The translations under genes and the position numbers were made by a program. Positions 1 through 10,427 of a stretch of DNA of 64,000 nt are shown piece after piece (position 1 is the first letter of the stretch; the number at the start of each line of letters is the position of its first letter). The notes beneath the pieces were generated by a model that made no database searches, was not told the DNA's origin, and saw nothing but the letters and a program-made list of their open reading frames with translations. This DNA comes from Rhizophagus clarus (Eukaryota > Glomeromycota > Glomeromycetes > Glomerales > Glomeraceae), in assembly GCA_015698045.1 (NCBI GenBank), contig BLAL01000020.1, positions 868,001 through 932,000 on the forward strand, read 5' to 3'.

Positions 1-355
1 ATTGCGTCAATTAATATTTGATATATTTACAACAAATCCAGAATTTACAAAATAAGAAATTAAAGAACATTAGTAAATATTTTCATGTAAAAAAACACAT
101 TCAGCACTCCTCCTCTTCTAAAACACTACTTACCTATCTTTAATATTAAATTCCAGTCCAAAACCTATAAAAGTACGTTAGTAACAATTTTATAGATACC
201 CTTTACATACATAACTAGAATCTCTAAAAAAAAGTAAAGAACATTCGTAAACGCTCTTAAGATAAAAGTAAATTTTTTTTTAAAAAAAAAATTTCAGTTT
301 ATCTAAAAAACCAGAAAAAATATTATTAAGAAATAAAAAATTAATATTAATGCTA
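1..355. other. AT-rich stretch, no gene seen
   Basis: Low-complexity A/T sequence with homopolymer A and T runs. No coding frame, terminal repeat or RNA gene is recognisable. Confidence 0.6.
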
Positions 356-910
356 TAACGAATTATTCAGTATAAAGGCAGGGTTATGTGACTTATCGAT
401 CTAATCAGATAATCTGAATATCTGATCTTTTTTTAATTATTTATTATCAGTTTATTTTTGTAGTGTTGCCAGACGAAAAGTATGACTGGACTTTTAGAAT
501 TAAAGTAAGGAAGGATGGGGAAGTATTTTTCAGTATTTTTTTTAACTAATTAATTATTTATTTATTTTTTCTTTTTTGTAGTATTACCAGACAAAAAACA
601 TGATCAGACTTTTAGAATTAAGGTAAGGGAAGGTGGAGGAAGTATTTTTTGGTATTTTTTTTAATTAATTAATTAATTATTTTTTTTATTCTTTTTTGTA
701 ATGTTGCCAGACGAAAAGCATGACTGGACTTTTGAAATTAAGGTAAGGGAAGATGGGTGAGGTGTCTTTCATTGTTCTTTTTTTAACTAATTAAATTATT
801 GATTTTTTTTTTATTTTTTGTAGTATTGTCAAATGAAAAACATAACTGAACTTTTGGAATTAAAGTATTAAAAACTAAAAAAAATAAATTTTTATTAGAT
901 TAGAAGATTA
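356..910 (+). repeat. Micro-exon array 1: four exon-like units in tandem
   Basis: About 41-nt cores (TGTTGCC...GGAATTAAG type) begin near 464, 582, 702 and 824, at a period of about 120 bp. Each core is preceded by a T-rich tract ending TTTTGTAG (degenerate in unit 3). The first three are followed by GTAAGG, so they look like exons between introns. The introns contain AACTAAT-like branch-site words. The array is headed by a conserved leader (GTATAAAGG near 370, then a GATCTAATCAG word) that also precedes the arrays at 16854, 22322 and 54218. The last unit runs into GTATTAAAA, as in the array ending at 23940. The units are degenerate and no long frame was found, so this is probably a decayed copy. 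Confidence 0.7.
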
Positions 911-1194
911 ATTTGCTTATTTTTACATGATTTTTGAAGTTAGATATAAACTTTACTTAGCAATCATAAGAAAAATCCTTGCTTAGAGCTATTAGTAAAA
1001 AACATTTTTAAAACCTTACGTACCTATATAAGAATTTTCTGGAATCCTAGTATACTTCCCCTTAGGACCATAGTAAAAAAATAGTAGAATGTGCACTTAG
1101 AAAAAAAGTGCATTTATAGAGGATAAAATATTAAGAACTTTTATAAGTTGGAACTAAAGTTTACCATGCACTTAAAGAGACACAGGTTAAAATT

Positions 1195-1310
1195 GAGGTT
1201 ATCGGTCATATATCAGATACAAAATATGCGTAGGATATATGTAATATACATATATGATATTTGGTAATTACACGCATATCAGGTATCCAATATGTGTATT
1301 ATTTATACAG
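1195..1310. repeat. Diverged ATATCGGGT-family palindromic repeat
   Basis: Alternating words such as CATATATCAG, ATATACATATATGATAT and CGCATATCAGG resemble a degraded version of the ATATCGGGTACCCGATAT palindromes at 52616-52860 and 59205-59613. No clear ends. The surrounding 910-1430 has no other feature apart from the hairpin at 1325. Confidence 0.4.
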
Positions 1311-1324
1311 TAATCTTGATTTTT

Positions 1325-1350
1325 AAGAAAAGTTCACTCAAACTTTTCTT
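1325..1350. repeat. Short hairpin shared with 56340-56366
   Basis: AAGAAAAGTT and AACTTTTCTT form a near-perfect stem of 10-11 bp around a short loop. The same hairpin recurs near 56340, followed in both places by a diverged GTGATC word. It could be an element end or a transcription-stop-like hairpin. Its function is not known. Confidence 0.45.
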
Positions 1351-1429
1351 AAAATCATCAAATTTACTGTAATACAATAAAAATAATGTGATCGTAATCT
1401 TGATTTTTAATTTTTCTTGATCTGCAACA

Positions 1430-1715
1430 TATATTAAAGTGACTAGGCTTAGTTTGATAAACTCAAGCTAGTAGTAGGCTTGACTTAAAAAGCTCAAACT
1501 GATTTGTGAGCCAGATCAAGCTTGGCAATTTTTTATAATTTATATGTAAAAAATACCAGTACTAATAATTCCAGCATTTTTTTTGCAAATTTATATATAA
1601 AAAATGCTGAACTATTTGTTTTGGCACTTTTTGCAATTTTATGAATAAAAAATACTTGTACCAATAGTTCTGGCATTTTTTTTTGTAATTTTATAATACA
1701 AAATGCCAGAACTAT
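1430..1715. repeat. TGCCAGAA/TTCTGGCA palindromic repeat, short copy
   Basis: A leader with CAAGCTAG and AGCTCAAAC words is followed by units of about 60 bp, each holding an inverted pair AATGCCAGAA/TTCTGGCATT around a short spacer. This is a short version of the larger array at 3610-4650. The weak open frame on the minus strand is a by-product of the repeat. Confidence 0.6.
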
Positions 1716-2175
1716 CACAGGTTGAATAGAGTCAAATCGGTCACCAATCGATCATGTGACTGATTGGTAACTGATTGGTTACCTATTGATGACTGATTCT
1801 TTCAATCAGTCATCAATCAGGTATGAATTCTAAATCAGTTATCAACTAGTTGTATGACTGATTAATGACTGATTAGTGTACAGTTAAATTTACCAGGTAT
1901 TAATAGGTCACATATCAGATTGATAACTGATTGATTGCTAATTAGCTTATTATATATTAGCAGATTTTTAGATTTTTTCAACAATAACATTTTATTTATA
2001 AAACTCTTTAAACTCTGATAGAAAATTTTTTTTGATAGATTTCCTAAGATTCGTATAGGATATTATTGATAAATAGAGATTCTTTTTTTTGAGATTTTTA
2101 AGAGTTCGTATAGAATATCTAATAGAAAATTTTTTTTTATTTTCTAAAAGTTCATATTAGAGTTTCGAATAGGTC
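1716..2175 (-). repeat. End fragment of the CACAGG satellite element
   Basis: It begins CACAGGTTGAATAG and continues with GTCACCAATC and ACTGATTGG words, then passes into AGAAAATTTTTT satellite sequence. This matches, in inverted orientation, the right end (49530-49761) of the complete element at 45586-49761. It is an element end without its partner. A GGTCA microrepeat lies at 2173-2190. Confidence 0.65.
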
Positions 2176-2192
2176 AGGTCAGGTCAGGTTTA

Positions 2193-2591
2193 AGGTTGCC
2201 TGCCAAAATTAGATAGTTTAAGCCAAGGCCAAAACTTTTTTGTAGCTGAAAGTTTAGGCAATTAAAAGTAAATTTGCCAAAATTATTACTGAAATACTAA
2301 AATTTGTAAGCTGGCTTTAATATCATAATTCTGGCCAAATAAAGGATTGACATAGAAATTTTCTTTTTTAGATTCTTGTATAATTACTGTGTAACTCAAT
2401 TCTTCAATTTTACTGAAAATCAAATTTTCCTTTTTTGGATATTTGGATAATATCATGTAACTTAATGCCGTAATTTTGGCCAATTTTTAATTTTGGCCAA
2501 AATTAAGAATAGTTTCGGCTTTAATTTTGGAATGGATTTGATTGGCTGAAACTTTTCAGAATTTCCTTTTTAGTTTCAGCAGGCAACCTTA
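2193..2591. mobile_element. MITE with TAAGGTTGCCTG termini
   Basis: The left end reads TAAGGTTGCCTGC and the right end is its reverse complement (GCAGGCAACCTTA). The interior is full of TTTTGGCCAA-type words in both orientations, giving the subterminal repeats common in hAT MITEs. The same family lies at 19837-20071, there with a near-perfect 8-bp duplication. Here the two flanks differ (GTCAGGTT and ATTCTATG), so one flank has probably been replaced. The small minus-strand ORF inside is not considered real. Confidence 0.75.
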
Positions 2592-3491
2592 ATTCTATGA
2601 AGCAAGGGATTGTAAAAGATTTTTCAGACTAGGGAAGAGTTCACCTCCCCTTGGTCTATGCCATCACGCGCTATATAAAATTTCAAATTTCAATTATTTT
2701 AATTTTTAAAAGTACTAATTTCCCATAACATTAATATGTTCAAAGAAGTAAAATTACCAGATGGCAAGAGGAAGATAATCGGGTATTTATCAAATTGGGA
2801 CGACTTACATCGATTAATTAATACTCTGAATGTTTGGAATGGCGAAATAGTTGATTGGACCCGCCATACCTCTCCATCGCACAACCCAAAAAAGTTGACG
2901 AAGTCTGCCCATAGTAAGAGCAATGGGCGAACTGAAAGTACTAACGTTTCCTCTCCAAAAGGCAATAGGGCCAAACCGCGTTCGGTTAAGAAGGTGGCTA
3001 CAGGCACTAATAATATCCCTATTCGAAATGGCAGAGGTAATGCCTCTCAACAACAATATTCATCCAGTACTAAACAGAGAAAAGACTCTCCAAAAACTGA
3101 TTATGACGATAAGAAGCATAAATCCAAGTCGAAAAGGTCTTCTACTTTGAAAAAGATGATTATGACTGAGATCACACGAATGAACGAAGTATTAGAAAGT
3201 TTATTAAAGAGAACATCTATCTGAGGAATCAGATGGAGTTTGTGTTGGATGGGACTAACGTTTTAGTAAATTTTAATATGTAATACTGGAATAGATCCAA
3301 ATTTTATTTTTTTATTCCTTCACCCTTTTATTCGTTATTTTTAATTACTGGCAATATGATTGAACTGTGGTTTTACTTTGTATTACCTTGGAGTATAACA
3401 GAATACGAATGTACGGGCTACTATGTAACCTACACAATAGTAAATAAAGTTTATGCGCTAATAATGCCATGAAAGTTAAAAAAAAAAAAAT
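2592..3491 (+). mobile_element. 5'-truncated LINE-type retrocopy with poly(A) tail
   Basis: This segment carries the 3' part of an ORF1-like protein frame, a 3' untranslated region, an AATAAAG signal near 3440 and a terminal A-run (3479-3491), as expected of target-primed reverse transcription. It is the same family as the minus-strand copy at 12876-14003. No target duplication could be found because the 5' side abuts a MITE. Confidence 0.65.
2736..3224 (+). pseudogene. C-terminal part of a LINE ORF1-like protein
   Basis: An open frame of 162 codons. Residues 1-45 (FKEVKLPDGKRKIIGYL, then NWDDL and a VWN word) align with residues of the minus-strand relative at 13194-13649 (FKLVKEVDGSRKLIGYF, TWDHV, LWN). 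A basic, Ser/Lys-rich linker follows (KSAHSKSNGR, KHKSKSKRSS). It ends with a short helical segment rich in Met, Leu and Arg. In the relative, an RRM-like region (VYDIPAKWDNYTLLANLGRWG) lies upstream; here that part is absent, so this is the 3' portion of a longer gene. The ATG at 2736 is only the first one after the truncation. The protein is probably a nucleic-acid-binding ORF1 product of a LINE. A retroposed host mRNA of an expanded family is the alternative. Confidence 0.55.
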
Positions 3492-3609
3492 AATTTTTAA
3501 AAGTAAAAATTAAATATTTATCTTTATATAAAAATTTATCATTTTGTTATTTGATAGAAATTCTGATCATAATATTAAGTTAATATTCCTGATATTATAT
3601 TATTATTAA

Positions 3610-4650
3610 AAGTAAAGCTCTGCATGAGCCAGCTCAAGTTAAGCTACAATCTGGCTTGACTTGACTTGAAAAAAAAAATTTTGGCTTGAGCCAAAATGAA
3701 TTAAGCCATAAAAAATCTTGGCTTAACTCATTCAAGTCAAGCTGAGTCATGAAAAATTCTGGCTCAAGCCAAGTTAGGCTTGAGCTGACTCAAACTACTC
3801 AAACTTTATTATCAAAAAAAAAGCTGAAACTATATGTTTTCATATGTAAAGTTATAAAAAAAAAATACTAGAACTAATAGTTCCAACATTTTTTTATATA
3901 TTAAGTTGCCAAAATTTATAATAAATAATAAATATTTTGGCATTTTTTATATATAAAATAGTAAAAAAAAAAAGCTGAAATTATTAGTTCTGGAGTTTTA
4001 TATATATAAAATTGCAAAAAAATGCCAGAAATAATGGTCTCAGCATTTTTATTCAAAAAAAATGGTAGAACAAATGGTTCTGGTATTTTTTATATTTAAG
4101 TTTGTAAGAAAAGTACCAGAACAAATGATTCTAGCATTTTTTACATAAAATTGTAAAAAAAAATGCCAGAATTAATGATCCTAACATTTTTTGTTCATAA
4201 AATTGTAAAAAAAATGCTGAAACAAATAGTTTTAGCATTTTTTTATATATAAATTTGCAAAAAAAAATATCAGAATAAATGATCCTGGCACTTTTTGTTC
4301 ATAAAATTGCAAAAAAAATGCTAGAACTATTAGTTCTGGCATTTTTTATATATAAGTTTGCAAAAAAAATGCTGGAATAAATAGTTCTGATGTTTTTATA
4401 TAAATTGCTAAAACTAATGGTCTCAATGCTTTTTGTTCATAAAATTGTAAAAAGAAACACTAAAACAAATGATTCTAGCATTTTTAATTATAAAATTACA
4501 ACAAAATGCTGGCATTTTTTATTTGTAATATTATAAGAAAAATGTTAAAACTAATGATCCTGGCCTTTCTATTCATAAAATTGAAAAATATGCTGAAACT
4601 AATAGTCCTGGTATTTTTTATTCATAAAATTGCAAAAAAAACACTAGAAC
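3610..4650. repeat. Palindromic TGCCAGAA/TTCTGGCA array with AGCTCAAG leader
   Basis: 3610-3800 has many GGCTTGAC/AGCTCAAG words in both orientations. From 3830 to 4650 there are about 14 units of roughly 55-65 bp, each an inverted repeat AATGCCAGAA...TTCTGGCATT separated by TATATATAAAATTGC-like A/T spacers. Each unit could fold into a hairpin. The organisation (subterminal word clusters plus internal array) is like the hAT-type MITEs elsewhere in the window, but exact ends were not found. Confidence 0.6.
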
Positions 4651-4654
4651 AAAT

Positions 4655-5141
4655 GTACAGGTAGTCAAATGATGTTAAATCAGCTATCAATCAGCTATCA
4701 ATCAGCCATCAGGATTGATGAACAGTCAAACAAATTGATATTCAATTGGCAATAAATTGTACTATCTGATTGATGCCGAATGATGTCAAAATCAGCACCA
4801 AATTGGGTTGCCAATTGAAAGATCAATAATCATCAATTGATGGTTAATTGATGATCAAATTATAGTCAAATTATGATCAAATTATGGTCAAATTATGATC
4901 AAATTATGGTCAAATTATGGTCAAATTATGGTCAAATTATGGTTAATTAATGGTCAATTAATAGTTAAAAGACCAATTTTTGTAAAATCATATAACGAAT
5001 AATAAATTTTATTATAGCATATAATATTTAGAATTACAAATAAAATATATAGTATCTTTATTTATATTAATAAGTATTTAGAATAAAAACATTTATTATA
5101 ATAATATGTTAGTATATAACTGATAAAGTTAGTAATATTTA
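4655..5141 (+). mobile_element. CACAGG satellite element, 5' part (split copy)
   Basis: It starts TACAGGTAGTC, with AATCAGCTATC words, then a run of AAATTATGGTC units at 4850-4930, then unique A/T sequence that matches 45586-46160. The copy is cut at a TA by the mariner element 5142-8821 and resumes at 8824. Confidence 0.75.
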
Positions 5142-5471
5142 TTGGTGTTTTCAAAATTGTTGAAATTGACGTGATTATGCATATTAATCTTTTTTTTTAA
5201 AGTTACGTAAAACTTGGCAGTTTCTTATAATGAAACCTTTGAATTTTAATAGCTAATACCAAATTTTTTTTTTATATTTTAATAAATACACTCTTTATTC
5301 ACTACAAACTTTATTTTTTTGAAAAGTTTTATTATAAATAACAGTAAATATTTGGGTTATATAGGTTAAATCACAACTTTTTTCAGCGAATCACAGAAAA
5401 TCACAAAGAATCATACTAAAATAAAATAGAAATCATGCTTAAATTTTATAATAAAAGTATTTCCTTAAGTT

Positions 5472-6660
5472 ATGAAAAGTTAAATTCTGAGTGAAGATTT
5501 GAAGTGGTGTGTGATATACTTGCATTATAAAGGTTATACTTTACAAGAGATTTTCAGGTTATTGAAAATTAGTGCGCCAACTGTTACAAAAATAATGAAA
5601 TGTTTTCAACAATAGAGATGTGTAATAAATCCATTGAAAGGACAAACTAGTAAAAGAAAAATCTTTAATGGGTCTGATATAAGGGTAAGTTTTTAGTATT
5701 TGTTTTATTATTTTATTTATAATTATTTACATATTTTTTACGCATTTTTTAGATTTTATGTAAAATAATAAAAGAATATCCTGATTTTTATTTGGACGAA
5801 ATTGTCAAGGAAATGATTAAAAAAACTAATAAGGAAGTTTCTATACTAACATTATGGAGATCTTTGAAATTTTGCGACATAACTAGAAAAAAGGTTTTTA
5901 TTTTGTTTAATATTTATTGTAATTATTATTTTTTATACTGATTTTTAAATATATAGATAGAAAAGGTGGCTAAAGAAAGAAGTGAACTATTAAGAGCTGA
6001 TTTTATCTACACTATTGGTATAGAATTTCAACCAAGACAATTAATTTTTTTGAATGAAAGTTCTAAGGATGACAGAACTTTATCAAGAAACTATGGATAT
6101 TCATTTTCTAACCAAAGTGCGGTTAAAAAAGTAGTTTTTTTACAAAGTACCAGATATACTATATTACCTGCACTTATAATTGATGGATTTATTGCATGTG
6201 ATATCATAAAAGGTAGCTACTCAAAAGCAAGATTTCGTACTTTTATATTATCACAAGTAGTAAGTATCTTCTTAATTTATATTTTAAATTTAAATTTATT
6301 CTTCCAAGTTTTAACAAGTATATAATTGATTTCTAACTTTCATAGCTACCTTTGATGACTCCTTTTCCTAAAAAAAATAGCGTACTAGTGATGGATAACG
6401 CTAAAATACATTATGATGAAGAACTGATCAAACTGATCAAAAGAATTGGTTGTAGAGTATTATTTCTTCCTTTATATTCATCTGATTACAATCCAATAGA
6501 AATAGCCTTTTCTATATTAAAATTTTAGTTCAAACAAAATAGAGATTTTATGAAAACTTGTGTAGATCCTGAATATAGTATTATGGTAGCATGTTCACAA
6601 ATAATATCTAAATTGGCTAAATCTTATTTTAAAAAATCTCTTGGTTTTGATTTTTTGTAA
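5472..6660 (+). pseudogene. IS630/Tc1-type DDE transposase, four exons, decayed
   Basis: Exon 1 (5472-5684) encodes a helix-turn-helix (ILSEDLKWCVIYLHYKGYTL, then LLKISAPTVTKIM). It is followed by introns with GTAAGT or GTTTTT donors and TTTTAG or ATATAG acceptors. Exon 3 (about 5958-6258) holds LNESSKDDRTLSRNYGYS, where the family normally has Asp before Glu; here it is Asn. Exon 4 (from about 6346) has the second Asp in VLVMDNAKIHYDEE and the third acidic residue in SDYNPIEIAF. Three in-frame stops are visible: codon 4, TAG after KCFQQ near 5612, and TAG after AFSILKF near 6526. With the Asp-to-Asn change, the enzyme is inactive. The frame ends with LGFDFL and TAA at 6658-6660. Confidence 0.85.
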
Positions 6661-6735
6661 ATTTAATAGAATTTATTTGTTTTATATAAATTTATGTATT
6701 TACAAAATTTATTTACTATATTGAATTTACTAAAT

Positions 6736-8584
6736 TTATTTACAATATTGTTTAGCTTTTCTAATTAGCTTTGTTTTAATTCTGATATTCATAATGCCTA
6801 ACTTATCAAAATCTTTTTCTGTTAACTCTAGAATATCCAACACATCAATTGATTCATTATTAAAATTTTCTTTATAACATGTAAATTTATTCATCCCAAA
6901 TTCTTCGTCCAGATCTTCTAGAAACTTTTGTATTTTTAGAATAGTTGCTCACGAATTATTATTATGATATAAAGTTAAGAAAGATTGAGGATGATAAGAT
7001 GAATAAAATTTAGGAGAAGAATTATAATTATAAAAGGGAAAGAATAAGGACAGAATGCATATTGTGGTGTTGAAGTTGATATTTGAATAGGTGTTTTATT
7101 AACTTTTGTTTTTTTATTAGTAAACATTAGAAAAGCTGGTGGTTCATCAATTGTTGCTAATCTGTATTCCTAAAATATATATATCATTTATTAGTTAATT
7201 GTTGTTTTTGTTACATGTTATGTAAAAAAAAATAAAATCCTACAATAGATGCAGCCCAAGTGCTTAAATGCTATGATGTCAAATGTAAATGATTAATATA
7301 ACAAGGTCTTTCATGTTCCTCACAATGATATTTTTGTGAAATTAATATCACATTTGTTGCTACTTTAGTTATTTCTTCAGATAGGTTTGATTCCTTTGAA
7401 ATAATATTAACAGATACTTCTTTTTTTTCTGTAGTGGTTCTTTTATAGAACAGTTAGGTTCTTTTCTATAAAATAAAAAATTATTTTTAGTTATTTGCAT
7501 ATTTTAATTATTGATAATAAAAATATAATTTACCTTTTGTTAACTTGATTTAATTTTTTTTTTAATTTTTGGCTTGCAATAATCATCATTTACTTTTCAT
7601 TAGAACTCAATTTCTAATATTCTTTTAAAAACATTTTCCAATCTTTTTCATCTGATAAATGGGTTCTAATTCCAGAACCTCATACACGTTTATATGTAAT
7701 AATATAATTATTATGAAGTACAAGTTTATCTATTTGATTTTTTATTAAAGTATATAAATCTTTCATGAATTTATTAAATTCTTGTTGATAAATAGTTTTC
7801 TACTTTGCTGGACTGTTTTTACCCTCTCTTTTAATTATCAATTTAAATGAAATTTTGTCTAACATGTCATTATCATCCAATTCTTCTATTTCTGAATCAT
7901 CTAGATCATCTACTACATCAACATCTACAATTTCAAGATTTTTATCTTCTAATATTTGTGCTTTATCTTTATTAGTTGTTAAACCTCTTTCAAACTCTAT
8001 TTCATCAATTTCTTCTACTTCGTCAGTTTCTTCTATTTCATCAATTTCTTCTACTTCGTTAGTTTCCTCTATTTCATCAGTTTTTTGCATATCATCAATT
8101 TGTTCTACTTTATCAGTTTCTCCTACCTTATTAATTTCGTTTACTCCAATTTCTTCTACTTTATAATCATCACTATGATCACTAGACTTATTTGAACTTG
8201 ATGCTTGATCTTTCTTTTTTTCACAACTACTATTATTTGATCTCTATAGTTTTGACTTAGTTAATCTTATTGCTTAATCTGATTTAGAACTGGACTTAAG
8301 CATTTTTAATTGATTTGTTAAAAGTGGTTTAAATTTTTTTAATCTTGCTAACAAATTATGGCATATAGAATACAAGCAATAATTGAATTTTTTAGAAAAT
8401 CCATTCTATACGAATAAGTATTATTAGCTTTATTTAGTTTAGAAAGTTGTAAAACATTATAAATTTTGTGTTTTGTTTTAGGGTCATAAACTCTAGAATA
8501 ACTTTTTCTTTTTCGTGTATTTTTTACTTTTACATTTAAATCACACTTACAATGATTAAAAGATAATAATTCGTCACAAGACAA
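6736..8584 (-). pseudogene. Passenger gene of the mariner element: acidic linker plus C-terminal SAM domain
   Basis: Read on the minus strand from ATG at 8584. The N-terminus is basic and Cys-containing (MSCDELLSFNHCKCDLNVKV, then KNTRKRKSYSRVYDPKTKHK). A Ser/Lys-rich stretch follows, then an acidic repeat of E/I/D words (EIEETDEVEEIDEI) near 7980-8090. Next is a charged helical part, a Cys/His segment (KYHCEEHERPCYI near 7290-7330, then HLSTWAASIV) and a likely intron at about 7171-7250. The C-terminal segment at about 6745-6930 reads FLEDLDEEFGMNKFTCYKEN, then LELTEKDFDKLGI, a good sterile-alpha-motif pattern. Several stops and at least one frameshift (near 8350) show it is decayed. SAM domains mediate protein-protein association; the role in the element is unknown. 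A cellular gene captured by the element is one explanation. Confidence 0.7.
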
Positions 8585-8823
8585 ACACCTTTAGCATAAA
8601 AAATAAGTACCGATTTGGTATTCTCTTGTGTATATATTTTTTTCTAATATTGTAAATGAACGTGACGAAAAATGAATTGTAAAAAATCACATATTTTTAA
8701 AAAATTATCTTGTATTACGAAATCTTGTATTACATATATAATATATTTGTGTTTTTGTGTTTTGTGTTTTTGTTGATCATCATGCAAAATTAACCGATTT
8801 CAATAATTTTAAAAACACCAATA

Positions 8824-10427
8824 ATAAATAAATAGTAAAGCGTAAATATAAAAAGTTAGTAATAATTATAATAAAATACACAAATATAAAAAGTTAGTAT
8901 TATGAAGAGTTTGATAAAATTTATAAAAAGAAAAAAGAAAAAAATATGTGATGATATTAGTAAAATATAAAAAAAAGAATAACATTAATAATATTAAAAA
9001 ATGGTAAAATTAATATTATAAAATAAAATATAGTTAGTAATCAGTACAATAAATTTAATAATAAAAATACAATAATTAATATACAGTACCTGTAAAATGT
9101 AATAAAAGTAAGAAAAAAACAGAAAAGAAAGAGTATATATTTTTTGAAAAATAAACAGAGTCATGTTTGGTTATTTATATGCATGTTAAAATTAGGTCAC
9201 GTACATAAGATCAGACTAAATTTGATTGGTTAATAATAGATAAATTGAAAAACTACTATCGTTAGTTATAATTTTATAGTCATATATATAGTGACCTTTT
9301 AAATTTGTATTAAAATTTGTTTTGAACTTTTGGATACCTAATTTTTTTTAATAATATTAATTTATTTAATATAAATTTAATAAAAAGTATATTGTTTTTT
9401 TTAAAATATTACGAAATCTAAAAAAATTTTTTATTAAAAATATTTCATACAAAGTCTTAGAAAACCTCAAAAAAAAATCTCTATTTTCTATACAAATTTT
9501 AGAAAATTCAAAAAAAAAATCATTTCCTACACAAATCTTGGGATATCTCAAAAAAAAAAAATTTTCTATCAAAAATATCCATATGAACTCTAAAAAATTT
9601 CACAAAAAAGGAATTTCTACCATATGAACTCTTAGGAAATCTTTCTCAAAAAAATTTTCTATTAAAGAATTCCTCCTATCAAATATCCCATATGAACTCT
9701 TCCCATATGAACTCTTAGAAATTCTCAAAAAAATTTTCTATTAAAGAATCCTATACAAATCCTTTTCATAAAAACCTTACAAAAAAATTTCTATTAGATA
9801 TCCCATATGAACTCTTAGAAATTCTCAAAAAAATTTTCTATTAAAGAATCCCATACAAATCCTTTCCATAAAAACCTTACAAAAAAATTTCTATTAGATA
9901 TCCCATATGAACTCTTCCTTTACAAACTCTTAAAAAATCTCTTAAAAAAAATTTTCTATCAAAGATATCCTATACGAACCCTTACTATATGAACACTTAG
10001 ACAATCTTTATTAAAATATTTTATACAAATTGATTCCATATGATTCTTAGAAAATCTTTTAAAAAAAAATTTTTTATTAAAGATATCCTATACGAACGCT
10101 TCTCATATGAATTCTTGAAAAATATAAACTCTTTCCATATAAACTTGAAAAATCCCAAAAAATAAATTTTCTATCAGATACCCATATAAACTTTTAGAAA
10201 TCAAAAAAAAAATAATCTATTTATCAAATATATCCTATACAAATCTTAAAAAATCTCTTAAAATAAAAATTTTCTATCAGATATCCTATAGATCCATATG
10301 AACTTTTTCCATATGAACTCTTAGAAAATCTCTCAAAAAAATTTTCTATCAAAGAATTTTATGCGAATCCTTTCCATATGAACCCTAAAAAATTTCACAA
10401 AAAAATTTTCTATCAGGTATCCTATAC
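8824..10427 (+). mobile_element. CACAGG satellite element, 3' part (split copy), satellite core
   Basis: It continues the element interrupted at 5141 and matches 46160-47500. From about 9400 it consists of a degenerate satellite with units near 65 bp built from TTTTCTATCAGATATCCCAT, ACGAACTCTT and AGAAAATCTC words. The copy ends abruptly at the hAT-type MITE starting at 10428, so its right terminal repeat is missing. No gene is seen; Phe-rich minus-strand frames are by-products of the repeat. Confidence 0.7.

Larger units (their letters stand above)
5142..8821 (+). mobile_element. Tc1/mariner (IS630-type) element with a passenger gene
   Basis: The terminal inverted repeats begin TTGGTGTTTTCAAAATTG on the left and TTGGTGTTTTTAAAATTA on the right (reverse complement), about 25 bp with few mismatches. 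A TA lies at each side (5140-5141 and 8822-8823). The uninterrupted site is visible at about 46160, in another copy of the target element: AGTAATATT, TA, ATAAATAAATAG. Inside are a plus-strand transposase relic (5472-6660) and a convergent minus-strand gene relic (6736-8584) whose stop codons lie only 75 bp apart. At 3.7 kb it is long for the family because of the passenger. Confidence 0.9.

Noticed and set aside
7855-8166. Ser-rich open frame on the plus strand
   Set aside because: It is the antisense shadow of the acidic repeat in the passenger gene on the minus strand; Ser/Ile runs arise from the complement of Glu/Asp/Ile codons.
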